Shown in pieces: positions 1 to 8,784 of a stretch of DNA of 64,000 nucleotides (its first letter is position 1; the number at the start of each line of letters is the position of its first letter). This DNA is from LMUY01 sp965198895. GTDB lineage: Bacteria > Pseudomonadota > Alphaproteobacteria > Acetobacterales > Acetobacteraceae. Made by a program: the position numbers and the translations under genes. The notes under the pieces were generated by a model. It was not told where the DNA came from, did not search any database, and worked only from the letters and a program-made list of their open reading frames with translations. Location of the stretch: assembly GCA_965198895.1 (NCBI GenBank), contig OZ240676.1:992001-1056000 (forward strand). The letters run 5' to 3'.

Positions 1-539
1 GTCAGGCCGCAGCGTTCTTTCACCGCCGGCGTACAAACCGGTAGCAACTCGATCGTCGCAAGCCGGTCTGCCTCCATGCCGGGGTGCTCGGACGGCCCCG
101 AGCGGATGGCGGCGTCGATTTCACCGGATGCGAAATCGACCGGCCCGGTGGCAGACGTCAGGCGCAGCGTGATCGACGGAAACTCGCGCTGGAAGATCGG
201 CAGGCGGGGGATCAGCCAGCGCTGCGAGAACGTCGTGTAGGACTGGATGGTCAGCACGTCGCCCCGATCCGTGCCCGATATACGGCGGGATGCAGCAGCG
301 ATCAGGTCCAGCGCCTCGGTGGCGCTTTCGCGCAGCACCTGCCCCGCCCGAGTGAGCGCGATCGCCCGATGGCGGCGGTGGAACAGCGGCACGCGCAGGT
401 GTTGCTCCAGCACCCGAACCTGCCGGCCGACAGCCACGGGCGACACCCCCATCTCGGCGGCGGCCAGGGTGAAGCTGCCGAGACGCGCGGCCGCCTCGAA
501 CGCACGCAGCGGATTGAGCGGAGGAAGGCGGCGGGACAT
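1..539 (-). CDS. LysR-family transcriptional regulator (GcvA-like), 3' end outside window
   Basis: The frame is open from an ATG at 539 down to the window edge (179 codons visible). The N-terminus reads as a classic LysR winged helix: PLNPLRAFEAAARLGSFTLA followed by AAEMGVSPVAVGRQVRVLEQ, then the LFHRRHRAI wing, in the GcvA/AmpR style. After about residue 90 the effector-binding domain begins (LTSATGPVDF, IDAAIRSG). It is divergent from the enoyl-CoA hydratase gene at 664, the usual arrangement for a LysR protein and its target, and a palindrome at 550-566 lies between them. It probably controls the downstream acyl-CoA block, but the inducer cannot be read from sequence. Confidence 0.88.
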   Translation of the reverse strand, partial: MSRRLPPLNPLRAFEAAARLGSFTLAAAEMGVSPVAVGRQVRVLEQHLRVPLFHRRHRAIALTRAGQVLRESATEALDLIAAASRRISGTDRGDVLTIQSYTTFSQRWLIPRLPIFQREFPSITLRLTSATGPVDFASGEIDAAIRSGPSEHPGMEADRLATIELLPVCTPAVKERCGL

Positions 540-549
540 TGGGCCGATG

Positions 550-566
550 ACTAACATATTGTTCGT
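550..566. promoter_or_regulatory. Candidate LysR operator between divergent genes
   Basis: The core AACA-TAT-TGTT (553-563) is extended by AC/GT pairs at 550-551 and 565-566, giving an imperfect 17-bp palindrome with 6 of 8 pairs matching. It lies 11 bp upstream of the regulator start and about 100 bp upstream of the hydratase gene, in locally AT-rich sequence within a GC-rich intergenic region. Symmetry and position fit a LysR site; binding is inferred. Confidence 0.4.
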
Positions 567-663
567 CAGGAGGCACCGAAAAGTCGTTTGCGCCGCCATT
601 GCGAGGGGCGGAGGCTTCGGATCCAGAAGAGCGGCACGCCAAGCCGCTCACGGAGGACCGACC

Positions 664-1470
664 ATGCCCGACTCAGCAACCGAGTCCGCCATCCTCACCG
701 AACTGCAGGACGGCATTGCCACGCTGACGTTGAACCGCCCCGCGGTGCGCAACGCGATCGACGACGCGATGCGCACCGACCTGGTCGAGGCGCTCGACCG
801 GCTGGGGCGCGATCCAGCGGTGCGCGCCGTGGTCGTGACCGGTGCGGGACGCGGCTTCTGTTCCGGTGGCGACGTGAAGAGCATGATGCAGCGCATGGCC
901 GAGCCTGCCGCCGCGCTCGCCATCAACGGTTGGCGCCGGCAACAGCGCACCCATCACGCCGTGGCCGCCCTGCACGCGTTGGGCAAGCCCACAATCGCGG
1001 CGGTGAACGGCGCCGCCACCGGGCTCGGCTGCGACGTGGCGCTGTGCTGCGACTTCATCATCGCCTCGGAGGCCGCGAGCTTCGCCATGAGCTACATCCA
1101 TCGCGGGTTGATCCCGGATGGCGGGGGGCTGTATTTCCTGCCCCGCCGGGTCGGCCTGCCGCGCGCGAAGGAGCTGATCTTCACCGGCCGCAAGGTCGAC
1201 CCGGCGGAGGCCCTGTCGCTCGGCATGATCGACCGCGTGACCACCCCGGACCGGCTGCTGGACGACGCGCGAAACTGGGCCGCCGAACTGTCGCACGGCT
1301 CGTCCGCGGCGCTGGCGCTGAGCAAGGCGATCCTCGACCAGACGTTCGAAGCCACGATGGACCAGGTGTTCGCCGCGGGCAGCCAGGCGCAGGCGATCTG
1401 CTACACCACCGCCGAGCACCACAAATCGGTGAACGACTTCCTGGCCAAATCCGGCAAGGCGGGGGGCTGA
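664..1470 (+). CDS. Enoyl-CoA hydratase/isomerase family protein
   Basis: A crotonase-fold protein of 268 aa, the usual family length. Visible signatures are LTLNRPAVRNAI near residue 20, the first oxyanion-hole strand GRGFCSGGDVKSM near residue 75, and the second, NGAATGLGCDVALCCDF, near residue 115. GLIPDGGGLYFLP carries an acidic residue at the position of the family's catalytic acid. The start is the ATG at 664, preceded by GGAGG (652-656); an upstream in-frame extension has no comparable ribosome site. It probably hydrates or isomerises an acyl-CoA intermediate made by the ADP-forming acyl-CoA synthetase, whose gene begins 4 bp after this stop. The substrate is unknown. Confidence 0.9.
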   Translation: MPDSATESAILTELQDGIATLTLNRPAVRNAIDDAMRTDLVEALDRLGRDPAVRAVVVTGAGRGFCSGGDVKSMMQRMAEPAAALAINGWRRQQRTHHAVAALHALGKPTIAAVNGAATGLGCDVALCCDFIIASEAASFAMSYIHRGLIPDGGGLYFLPRRVGLPRAKELIFTGRKVDPAEALSLGMIDRVTTPDRLLDDARNWAAELSHGSSAALALSKAILDQTFEATMDQVFAAGSQAQAICYTTAEHHKSVNDFLAKSGKAGG

Positions 1471-1474
1471 CCCG

Positions 1475-3514
1475 GTGTCGCTGCAACAGCTGATCCGTCC
1501 CCGCTCGGTCGCGGTTGTGGGCGCCTCGGCCGATCCCGCGAAGCTCACAGGGCGGCCAGTCAGCTACCTGCGCCGGCATGGCTTCACCGGCGCCATCTAT
1601 CCGGTCAATCCGCGGGTCACCAGCATCGGCGACCTGGCCTGCTTCCCCGACGTGGCGAGCCTGCCCGAGGCGCCGGATGCCGCGATCGTGCTGTTGGGCG
1701 CCAAGAGCGCCGCGGCGGCGGTGGCGGCCCTGGCGGCAAAGGGCTGCGGCGCGGCCGTGGTGCTGGCCGGCGGCTTCGGCGAAACCGGGGCCGCCGGCGC
1801 GGAGCGGCAAGCGGCGCTGCGGGCGGCGGCGGGCAGCATGCGCGTGCTGGGGCCGAACACGATCGGCCTGGTGAACCTCACCGATCACATCACGCTGTCG
1901 GCCACCGGTGCGCTCGAGCTGGAGGGCTTGCAGGCTGGCCGGGTCGCCGTGGTTTCGCAGAGCGGCGGCATCATGGGCTCGCTGCTCTCCCGCGCCGCCG
2001 ACCGGGGCTTGGGGCTGAGCAAGCTGATCGCGACCGGCAACGAGGTGGATGTCGATCTCGCAGACTGCATCGACTTCCTGGTGGAAGACCCGGCCACGTC
2101 GGTGATCGCACTCTACATGGAGGGATTGCGGGATCCGGCGAAGTTCCGCCACGCCGCCGCCCGGGCCGCGGCGGCAGGCAAGCAGCTGGTGGTGTTCAAG
2201 GTGGGCCGCTCGGAGTTCGGCGCCCGCTCCGCCGTGTCCCACACCGGCGCGCTGGCCGGCGCTGACCGGATGTACGACGCACTGTTCCGCCAACTCGGCG
2301 TGATCCGGGCGACCAACTTCGTCGACCTGCTGGACATCCCGGCGGCGCTGGTCACCGGCCGCCGCCCCGCCGGCAACCGCGTCGCCGTGCTGACCTCCAC
2401 AGGCGGCGCCGGCACGCTGGTGGCGGATAGTTGCGGGATGGCAGGGCTGGACGTGCCGCTGCCCGACGCCGCCACCGCGGAGAAGATCGCCGCCCTGCAG
2501 CCGAACGATCCGGACGCGGCCGGGCGCAACCCGGTGGACGTGACCCTCGCCGGCCTGCAGCCCGCCTTGTTCCGCACCGCCATCAGCGCCCTGCTGGAGA
2601 GCCCGAGCTTCGACGCGGTGGTGGTGATCGCGGGCTCATCCGCGCTCGCCGACCCCAGCCTGGTGGCCGACGCCGTGTTCGAGTGCCAGGGCACGAGCAG
2701 CAAGCCGCTGCTGGTCTATGTCAGCCCCCATGCGCCCCAACTGGTGGCAATGCTGAACCGCGGCGGCGTGCCGGCCTTCAGCACCCCGGAAAGCTGCGCC
2801 ACCGTCCTCGCGGCGATGCAGCCACGGCCCGCTCCGACCGCCCCGCTCCCGACAGCACTCGCGGATTGGTCGGCCCTGCCGCACGGACCGTTGGACGAGG
2901 CTGAGAGCAAGCAGTTGTTTGCGCGCTTCGGGATACAATCGGTTCGCGAGGTCGTCGTCTCGCCCGGCGCCCCGGTCCACGGCTTTCACGGGCCAGTGGT
3001 GGTGAAGCTGCTGTCGCGCCACGTGCTGCACAAAAGCGAGGTGGGCGGCGTGAAGGTGGGCGTGGCACCCGATGGGGTCGGCGCGGCCATCGAGGCCATG
3101 AACGCCTCGCTCCAGTCGCGCGGCATCATCCCCGAGGGGTTCCTGGTGCAGGAAATGGTGCGTGGCGGCGTGGAAATGATCCTCGGCTTCCACCGCGACC
3201 CGCAACTGGGCCCGGCGGTGCTGCTGGGCTTGGGCGGCGTCACGGCCGAGTTGTTCGAAGACGTATCCATCCGTCTGCTGCCGATCGGCCGCAGCGATGC
3301 GGAGGCCATGGTCGGCGAACTCAAAGCCCGCAAGCTGCTCGCCGGGTTCCGCGGCGCGCCCCCCGCCGACGTTCCGGCCCTGGTGGACGCGGTGCTGGCC
3401 TTCGCCGGCTTGGCGGAGAGTCTGGGCGCGCGGTTGGTGGAAGCCGAGATCAACCCTCTGTTCGTTCTGCCCAAGGGCGTGCGCGCCGCGGACGGGCTCG
3501 TCGTGCTGGCATAA
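1475..3514 (+). CDS. Acyl-CoA synthetase (NDP-forming), acetate--CoA ligase family
   Basis: 679 aa, GTG start 4 bp after the hydratase stop, so almost certainly co-transcribed. Domain order is that of single-chain ADP-forming acyl-CoA synthetases: an N-terminal CoA-binding Rossmann domain (IRPRSVAVVGASADPAKLTG), a succinyl-CoA-ligase-like flavodoxin domain (VVSQSGGIMGSLLSRAADRG; SHTGALAGADRMYDALFRQL), and a C-terminal ATP-grasp domain from about residue 465 (VVVKLLSRHVLHKSEVGGVK; EMVRGGVEMILGFHRDP; EAEINPLFVLPKG). It would activate a carboxylic acid to its CoA thioester using ATP, or run in reverse. Context (hydratase and MHS carboxylate-type transporter) suggests import and activation of an organic acid. 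The exact acid is not identifiable. Confidence 0.9.
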   Translation: MSLQQLIRPRSVAVVGASADPAKLTGRPVSYLRRHGFTGAIYPVNPRVTSIGDLACFPDVASLPEAPDAAIVLLGAKSAAAAVAALAAKGCGAAVVLAGGFGETGAAGAERQAALRAAAGSMRVLGPNTIGLVNLTDHITLSATGALELEGLQAGRVAVVSQSGGIMGSLLSRAADRGLGLSKLIATGNEVDVDLADCIDFLVEDPATSVIALYMEGLRDPAKFRHAAARAAAAGKQLVVFKVGRSEFGARSAVSHTGALAGADRMYDALFRQLGVIRATNFVDLLDIPAALVTGRRPAGNRVAVLTSTGGAGTLVADSCGMAGLDVPLPDAATAEKIAALQPNDPDAAGRNPVDVTLAGLQPALFRTAISALLESPSFDAVVVIAGSSALADPSLVADAVFECQGTSSKPLLVYVSPHAPQLVAMLNRGGVPAFSTPESCATVLAAMQPRPAPTAPLPTALADWSALPHGPLDEAESKQLFARFGIQSVREVVVSPGAPVHGFHGPVVVKLLSRHVLHKSEVGGVKVGVAPDGVGAAIEAMNASLQSRGIIPEGFLVQEMVRGGVEMILGFHRDPQLGPAVLLGLGGVTAELFEDVSIRLLPIGRSDAEAMVGELKARKLLAGFRGAPPADVPALVDAVLAFAGLAESLGARLVEAEINPLFVLPKGVRAADGLVVLA

Positions 3515-3561
3515 CAACCTCCGCGCCAAGGCTGAGGACGACAAAGGATAGGGAGACAAGC

Positions 3562-4866
3562 ATGCAGGGTTCGACGCTGAACGCGGCTTCGGCCGGGGTG
3601 GGCAATCACGCGCAGGTCCGGCGTGCGGTGATCGCCAGCACGGTCGGCACCTCGATCGAGTGGTATGACTTCATCTTGTACAGCGTTGCAACGGCGCTGG
3701 TGTTCCCGACCCTGTTCTTCCCGGGGTCCACCGCGCTCTCCGGCGAACTGCAATCCTCGGCGATCTTCGCGATCGGGTTCTTCGCCCGCCCGGTGGGCGC
3801 CGTCATCTTCGGGCATTATGGCGACCGGCTGGGGCGCAAAGCCTCGCTCGTCGCGACCTTGCTGCTGATGGGCTTCGGCACGTTCATGGTCGCCTTCCTG
3901 CCAAGCTACGCGCAGGCCGGGCCCTGGGGCGCGATCATCCTGGTGGCCCTGCGCTTCATCCAAGGGGTCGGCGTCGGCGGCGAATGGAGCGGCGCGGTGC
4001 TGGTGGCAATGGAATGGGCGCCCCCGGGACGCCGCGGCTTCTACGCCAGTTGGCCGCAGATCGGCGTGCCGCTCGGCCTGATCCTGGCCAACGCCGCCTT
4101 TGCCGCGGCCGGCGCCTTCAGCGGCGACGCGTTCCTGCAGTGGGGCTGGCGGCTGCCATTCCTGGCGAGTGGCCTGCTGGTGATCGTCGGCCTGCTGATC
4201 CGCCTGGGCGTGGAGGAGACACCGGTGTTCCGCCAGATCGCCGAACGCCGCGCCATCCAGAAGCGCCCGGTGCTGGAGGCGCTGCGAACGGGGTGGCGCA
4301 CCATCATCGCCACCGCGCTGCTGCGGGTATCGGAGATGTCGAACTACCAGGTCATGACAGTGTTCATCTACGTGTTCGCCCACGACGTGCTGCATCTTTC
4401 GCGCAGCTTCACTTTGCTGGCGCTGCTCTGCGCGGCGATGTTGGCGGTGGTGCTGATCCCGGTGTTCGGCGGGCTGTCCGACCGGGTCGGGCACAAGCGG
4501 CTGTTCATAATCGGCGTCGCCGTGACCGGAGCCTACGGTTTCGTCTACTTTGGCCTGCTCTCGACCGGCAGCACGGCGCTGATCGCCGCAGCGATCGTGC
4601 TGTCGCTGGTGCCGCACGCGATGCAGTACGGGCCGGAGGCGGCTTTGATCACCGAGGGCTATGCCGCGGAGACGCGTTACAGTGGTTCCGCCGTGGGCTA
4701 TCAGCTCGCCTCCATCGTTGCCGGGCCAGTTCCGGCCATTACGGTCACGCTGTTCGCCGCCGACCGAAGCGGCTTCGCCATCGCGATTTATCTGGCGGTG
4801 TGTGCATTGATCAGCATCGTCGCGGCCGCGTTCATGCCCACGCCAGCGCGGCAGGCGCCGCGATAA
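3562..4866 (+). CDS. MFS transporter, metabolite:H+ symporter (MHS) type
   Basis: 434 aa, twelve predicted membrane segments. The MHS hallmark is near the N-terminus: ASTVGTSIEWYDFILYSVAT, then the A-motif region HYGDRLGRKASLVATLLLMG and GGEWSGAVLVAMEWAPPGRR. The second A-like motif GGLSDRVGHKRLF lies in the central loop. AGGGAGA lies 8-9 bp upstream of the ATG. MHS proteins (relatives of ProP, KgtP and ShiA) move organic acids or zwitterions with protons. Its place 47 bp after the acyl-CoA synthetase suggests it imports that pathway's acid substrate. Confidence 0.88.
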   Translation: MQGSTLNAASAGVGNHAQVRRAVIASTVGTSIEWYDFILYSVATALVFPTLFFPGSTALSGELQSSAIFAIGFFARPVGAVIFGHYGDRLGRKASLVATLLLMGFGTFMVAFLPSYAQAGPWGAIILVALRFIQGVGVGGEWSGAVLVAMEWAPPGRRGFYASWPQIGVPLGLILANAAFAAAGAFSGDAFLQWGWRLPFLASGLLVIVGLLIRLGVEETPVFRQIAERRAIQKRPVLEALRTGWRTIIATALLRVSEMSNYQVMTVFIYVFAHDVLHLSRSFTLLALLCAAMLAVVLIPVFGGLSDRVGHKRLFIIGVAVTGAYGFVYFGLLSTGSTALIAAAIVLSLVPHAMQYGPEAALITEGYAAETRYSGSAVGYQLASIVAGPVPAITVTLFAADRSGFAIAIYLAVCALISIVAAAFMPTPARQAPR

Positions 4867-4885
4867 TTCGCCGGGCTCGCCGGAG

Positions 4886-5530
4886 CTAGGCTGTCTCCTC
4901 CAGCCAGCCACCCGGGGCACGGCGGAATCTCGGCGTAGCGAAAGCGGCGCGTAGGGGGATCTCCGCCGGCCATCTCGCGCGCCATTGATCGGTCTGGGCC
5001 ATTGCGACGCACGCCGCCACGGGCTGGATCCCCGCCGCAGCCAGCAGAGCCAGCCCTGCGAGCGCCGACGTGCCGGTGCAGATCACGTCGTCCACCAGCA
5101 GCACGCGCTTGCCCGCAAGCCGGTCCAACAGCCGCGGGTCCAGCCACATGCGCCGACCCGCCTGCGGCGAGGTGACGGAGCTAGTCGGCACGGAGAGCGC
5201 CTCATCATACCAAAGCTTGCGCGTGGTCCCGGGGGCCACCCAATGGGAGTGGCCTAGGGCGCGGGCGACGCCTTGGCCCATCATGTGACCGAGGGTCGGC
5301 AACCCGGCTACGACGTCCACTTCGTCGGCAGCCACGGCGTCCGCCATCCAGCCGCACAGCCGGTCCACCACGGCGAACGAGGCCTGGTTGGCGATCAATC
5401 CCGCGACGGCGTGGCTGCCCAGGTCACGCAGGGGCAGCACCAGGGCGCTGCCGTCGGGCATGGTGGCATCGTAGCGGTCGGTCCAGACAGCTTGCCGCGG
5501 GCGAGGCGAGACGAACTCCTGCCAAAACAT
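4886..5530 (-). CDS. Phosphoribosyltransferase family protein
   Basis: 214 aa from the ATG at 5528-5530; an open frame upstream of it has no recognisable protein. The type I PRTase PRPP loop is clear at about residues 143-155: VLLVDDVICTGTSA, with the two adjacent acidic residues and the TGTS phosphate loop. VDVVAGLPTLGHMMGQGVA near residue 72 matches the strand and loop that contact pyrophosphate. KLWYDEALSVPTSSVTSP resembles the flexible flap. It is related to adenine/orotate-type PRTases but the base specificity is not readable. It is convergent with the transporter and divergent from the molybdenum hydroxylase operon, so it could salvage or attach a purine-like substrate of that enzyme; that is speculative. 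Confidence 0.8.
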   Translation of the reverse strand: MFWQEFVSPRPRQAVWTDRYDATMPDGSALVLPLRDLGSHAVAGLIANQASFAVVDRLCGWMADAVAADEVDVVAGLPTLGHMMGQGVARALGHSHWVAPGTTRKLWYDEALSVPTSSVTSPQAGRRMWLDPRLLDRLAGKRVLLVDDVICTGTSALAGLALLAAAGIQPVAACVAMAQTDQWRARWPAEIPLRAAFATPRFRRAPGGWLEETA

Positions 5531-5659
5531 CGTGCAGCCCCGATTTGTCCCTGGGGCGTTGTTGCGCGCGTCGCGGCGATCCGCAACACCCGGCCTCGCC
5601 GCTAATCTGGCATGGATCGTGCCTGGCCCTAGCCGGGTTGACGGAGGGAGGGATCGTAT

Positions 5660-7999
5660 TTGGACGGAAACGCACCCTCGGCGACGGGCGTCGGTGCCCG
5701 GCTGGAACGGATGGAGGACGACCGCTACATGCGCGGCCGCGGCCGGTTCGTGGCCGATCTCCGGCTGCCCGGAATGCTCGACATCGCGTTCGTCCGCAGC
5801 CCGCTCGCGCATGCCCTCCTGCTCGGCGTCCGCACGCCAGCGGGCGGGCGCGTGTTCACCGCGGAGGATTTTTCGGGGGTTGCCGGCATCAGGGCGGATT
5901 CCGCATTGGCCGGTTTTCGCAGCTCCGTCCAACCGATCCTGGCCACGGGCAAGCTACGCTACGTGGGGGAGCCGATCGCCGCGTGCCTCGCACCCACCCG
6001 CGCCGAAGCGGAAGACCTGGCCGAGCAGGTGCAACTCGATCTCGAGGCGTTGCCGGCGGTCGCCGACATGGCCCATGCCCGCGATCCCGCCGCCTCTCTC
6101 GTCCACGAGCACTGGGCGGAGAACGTGTTCCTCGAGACGGGTGTCGACATCGGGTTCGACGCCGCCGTCGCCGGGGCCGCCGTCACCTTCCACACCGAGT
6201 TGCGCACCGCCCGGCAATGCATGGCGCCGATCGAGGGGCGCGGCGTGGTCGCGGTTTGGGACAACCAGGCCGAACAGCTCGTCGTGACCACCTCCACCCA
6301 GCAGCCGCACATCGTGCGCAGCGGACTGGCGGAGTGCCTTGGGATGGAGGAGGGCCGCATCCGCGTGATCGCGCCGGATGTTGGGGGAGGCTTCGGCTAC
6401 AAGGGCGTCCTGCTGACCGAGGAGGTGTGCGCCGCCTTCCTGGCCATGAAGCTGCGGCGGCCGGTGCGCTGGATCGAGGACCGGCGCGAGCATCTGACCG
6501 GCGGCGCCAATTGCCGGGAGCATAGCTACGACATCACGGGCTATGCCGCAGCGGACGGCACGTTGCTGGCGGTCGATTGCCAGGCCATCGTCGATTCCGG
6601 AGCCTATTCCGCCTACCCCTTCTCAGCCTGTCTGGAGGCGGCGCAGGTGGCGAGCATCCTGCCCGGACCGTACCGCATGGCGGGATTTCGCTGCCACACC
6701 TGGTCGGTCTGCACCAACAAGCCGCCGATCCTGCCGTATCGCGGCGTGGCGCGCACGGGCGTGTGCTTCGCGATGGAGACGGTGATGGACGGGCTGGCGC
6801 GCGCCCTGGATATGGAGCCATGGGCGTTCCGCCTGCGCAACTTGCCGGGCGCCGCAGCGATGCCGTTCACCAACATCACTGCCAAATACTTCGACAGCGG
6901 CAACTACCCCGAGGCGTTGCAGCGCGCCGTGGCTGCCATCGGCCTGCCCGCGATCCGCGCGCGGCAGGCAGCCGGCGAGACGGACGGCCGCCGCATCGGC
7001 GTCGGCCTGTCCATCTTCTGCGAGCAGGGCGCGCATGGCACCACGGTCTATGCCGGCTGGGGCATCCCGATGGTGCCGGGCTTCGAGCAGGCGACGGCGC
7101 GGCTCACACCCGATGGTGGGCTGGAGCTGCGCGTGGGCGTGCAGAGCCATGGCCAGGGGCTGGAAACCACGCTGGCACAGGTCGCGAGCGAGATCCTGGG
7201 CATCCACCCGGCCCGCATGCGCGTGGTGCACGGCGACACGGCGCTGACGCCCTACTCCACCGGCACCTGGGGGTCGCGTTGCATCGTCATGGCCGGTGGC
7301 GCAGTGGCCGCCGCATCCGACATCCTGGCAGTCCGCATCCAGCGCATCGCCGCCCATCTATTGCAATGCCAGCCGGGGGACGTGACGCTGGCCGACGGGA
7401 TGGCGCACGGCCTGGCCGGCCAGGTGAGCATCGCCGAGATTGCCCGATTGTGGTACCGCACGCCGCAGCATTTGCCGGCGGACGTGGACCCTGCGGGGCT
7501 GGAGGCGATCGGCGGTTACAAGCCGCTGCGCGACAGCGGCACGTTCTCCTACGCCTGCCACGCCGCCCTGGTGGCGGTCGACCCGGCAACCGGCGGGGTC
7601 GAGCTGCTGGACTACGTGATCGTCGAGGATGGCGGCACGCTGATCAATCCGCTCGTCGTCGACGGCCAGGTGATCGGTGGCGCGGCCCAGGGCATCGGCA
7701 CAGCTTTGTTCGAGGAAATGGCGTTCAGCGCGGACGGGCAGCCGATGGCCTCGACCTTCGCCGACTATCTGCTGCCGGGTGCGGCGGAGATGCCGCCGCT
7801 GCGGATCGAGCACATGCACACGCCGTCGCCACTGACGCGGTTCGGCCAAAAGGGCATCGGCGAAAGCGGCGCGATCGGGCCGCCTGCCGCGATCGCCTGC
7901 GCCGTGACGGACGCGCTGCGGCCGCTTGGCGTGGCGGTGACGCGCCTGCCGATCGAGCCGGCACGGCTGCGGGCCCAAATCGCGGCGGTCGGGGCGTGA
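5660..7999 (+). CDS. Molybdopterin-binding large subunit, xanthine dehydrogenase/CoxL family
   Basis: 779 aa, TTG start 8 bp after GGAGGGAGG (5643-5651). Reads as a CoxL/XdhB large subunit: N-terminal RMEDDRYMRGRGRFVADLRL, molybdopterin motifs DVGGGFGYKG and RTARQCMAPIEGRGVVA, and the C-terminal GQKGIGESGAIGPPAA with the glutamate that acts as general base in the family. The active-site loop is PYRGVARTGVCF, form-II-like, not the AYxCSFR loop of true CO dehydrogenase, so it is a hydroxylase of an organic substrate rather than a CO dehydrogenase. The cofactor would be Mo-molybdopterin cytosine dinucleotide. First gene of a large-medium-small operon with 4-bp overlaps. Confidence 0.9.
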   Translation: MDGNAPSATGVGARLERMEDDRYMRGRGRFVADLRLPGMLDIAFVRSPLAHALLLGVRTPAGGRVFTAEDFSGVAGIRADSALAGFRSSVQPILATGKLRYVGEPIAACLAPTRAEAEDLAEQVQLDLEALPAVADMAHARDPAASLVHEHWAENVFLETGVDIGFDAAVAGAAVTFHTELRTARQCMAPIEGRGVVAVWDNQAEQLVVTTSTQQPHIVRSGLAECLGMEEGRIRVIAPDVGGGFGYKGVLLTEEVCAAFLAMKLRRPVRWIEDRREHLTGGANCREHSYDITGYAAADGTLLAVDCQAIVDSGAYSAYPFSACLEAAQVASILPGPYRMAGFRCHTWSVCTNKPPILPYRGVARTGVCFAMETVMDGLARALDMEPWAFRLRNLPGAAAMPFTNITAKYFDSGNYPEALQRAVAAIGLPAIRARQAAGETDGRRIGVGLSIFCEQGAHGTTVYAGWGIPMVPGFEQATARLTPDGGLELRVGVQSHGQGLETTLAQVASEILGIHPARMRVVHGDTALTPYSTGTWGSRCIVMAGGAVAAASDILAVRIQRIAAHLLQCQPGDVTLADGMAHGLAGQVSIAEIARLWYRTPQHLPADVDPAGLEAIGGYKPLRDSGTFSYACHAALVAVDPATGGVELLDYVIVEDGGTLINPLVVDGQVIGGAAQGIGTALFEEMAFSADGQPMASTFADYLLPGAAEMPPLRIEHMHTPSPLTRFGQKGIGESGAIGPPAAIACAVTDALRPLGVAVTRLPIEPARLRAQIAAVGA

Positions 8000-8784
8000 A
8001 GGCCGCCGGGTTCGACTTTGCCGCGGCGGACACCCTGGGCGCCGCCTTGGAGCATTTGGTGGCTCCTGGCGCCAGACCGTTGGCCGGGGGACAGTCCCTG
8101 GGTCCGATGATGAACCTGCGCCTCGCCCGCCCCGCGATGGTGGTCGAACTGTCGCGCGCGGCCGAACTGCGGCGCACGGTGGATGAGGGCCGGGCCGTGC
8201 TGTACGGCGCCGCGACCACCCACGCCGAGATCGAGGACGGCGCGGTGCCGGACGCAACCCCCGGCTGGCTGGCTGCCGTCGCCGGCGGCATCGCCTATCG
8301 CGCCGTGCGCAACCGCGGCACGATCGGCGGCAGCTTGGCCCATGCCGACCCGGCGGCCGACTGGCTGGTGACACTGTCCGCCCTGGGAGCGGAGGTGGTG
8401 CTGGCCGGACGGCACGGGGAGCGCGTGGTGGCCATGCCGGGCTTCGTCACCGGCCCCTTCCAAACCGTGCTGGCGCCGGACGAGGTAATCACCGGTGTGC
8501 GAGTGCCAAAGCCCGGGGCGGGTGCGCGCTGGGGCTACTGGAAGTTCACGCGCAAGATCGGCGAGTTCGCCAAGGCCAGTGCGGCGGTGCTGCTGGACGG
8601 CTCTCGCTCGCGGATTGCGGTGGGCGCGCTGGAGCAGGTGCCCATCTTGCTGCCGCACTCCGCGGTGGACGATCCGGAAACTGCTTTGCGCGCCGCACTG
8701 CCCGGCCGTGAACCCGGCTCGCTGTCACTGCACGCGGTTGCCGTCGCGCGCGCGGCGGCCATTGCATCGGGGACGCCGCAATGA
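7996..8784 (+). CDS. FAD-binding medium subunit, CoxM/XdhC-type
   Basis: 262 aa. The start is GTG at 7996, overlapping the large-subunit stop as GTGA; no ATG-led start exists near the N-terminus. FAD-binding motifs are present: LAGGQSLGPMMNLRLARP near residue 31 and the second motif RNRGTIGGSLAHADPAADW near residue 101. A C-terminal CO-dehydrogenase-flavoprotein domain follows (WGYWKFTRKIGEFAKASAAV). It passes electrons from the iron-sulfur clusters to the external acceptor. The tight coupling on both sides points to stoichiometric assembly with the large and small subunits. Confidence 0.9.
   Translation: MKAAGFDFAAADTLGAALEHLVAPGARPLAGGQSLGPMMNLRLARPAMVVELSRAAELRRTVDEGRAVLYGAATTHAEIEDGAVPDATPGWLAAVAGGIAYRAVRNRGTIGGSLAHADPAADWLVTLSALGAEVVLAGRHGERVVAMPGFVTGPFQTVLAPDEVITGVRVPKPGAGARWGYWKFTRKIGEFAKASAAVLLDGSRSRIAVGALEQVPILLPHSAVDDPETALRAALPGREPGSLSLHAVAVARAAAIASGTPQ

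Noticed and set aside
2986..4920. 644-codon minus-strand frame over the acyl-CoA synthetase and transporter genes
   Set aside because: Composition (His, Gln, Arg, Asp-rich) is typical of an antisense shadow; the plus strand carries two well-defined proteins.
5660..7999. True aerobic CO dehydrogenase (CoxL form I)
   Set aside because: The active-site loop is PYRGVAR rather than the AYxCSFR form with the copper-binding Cys.
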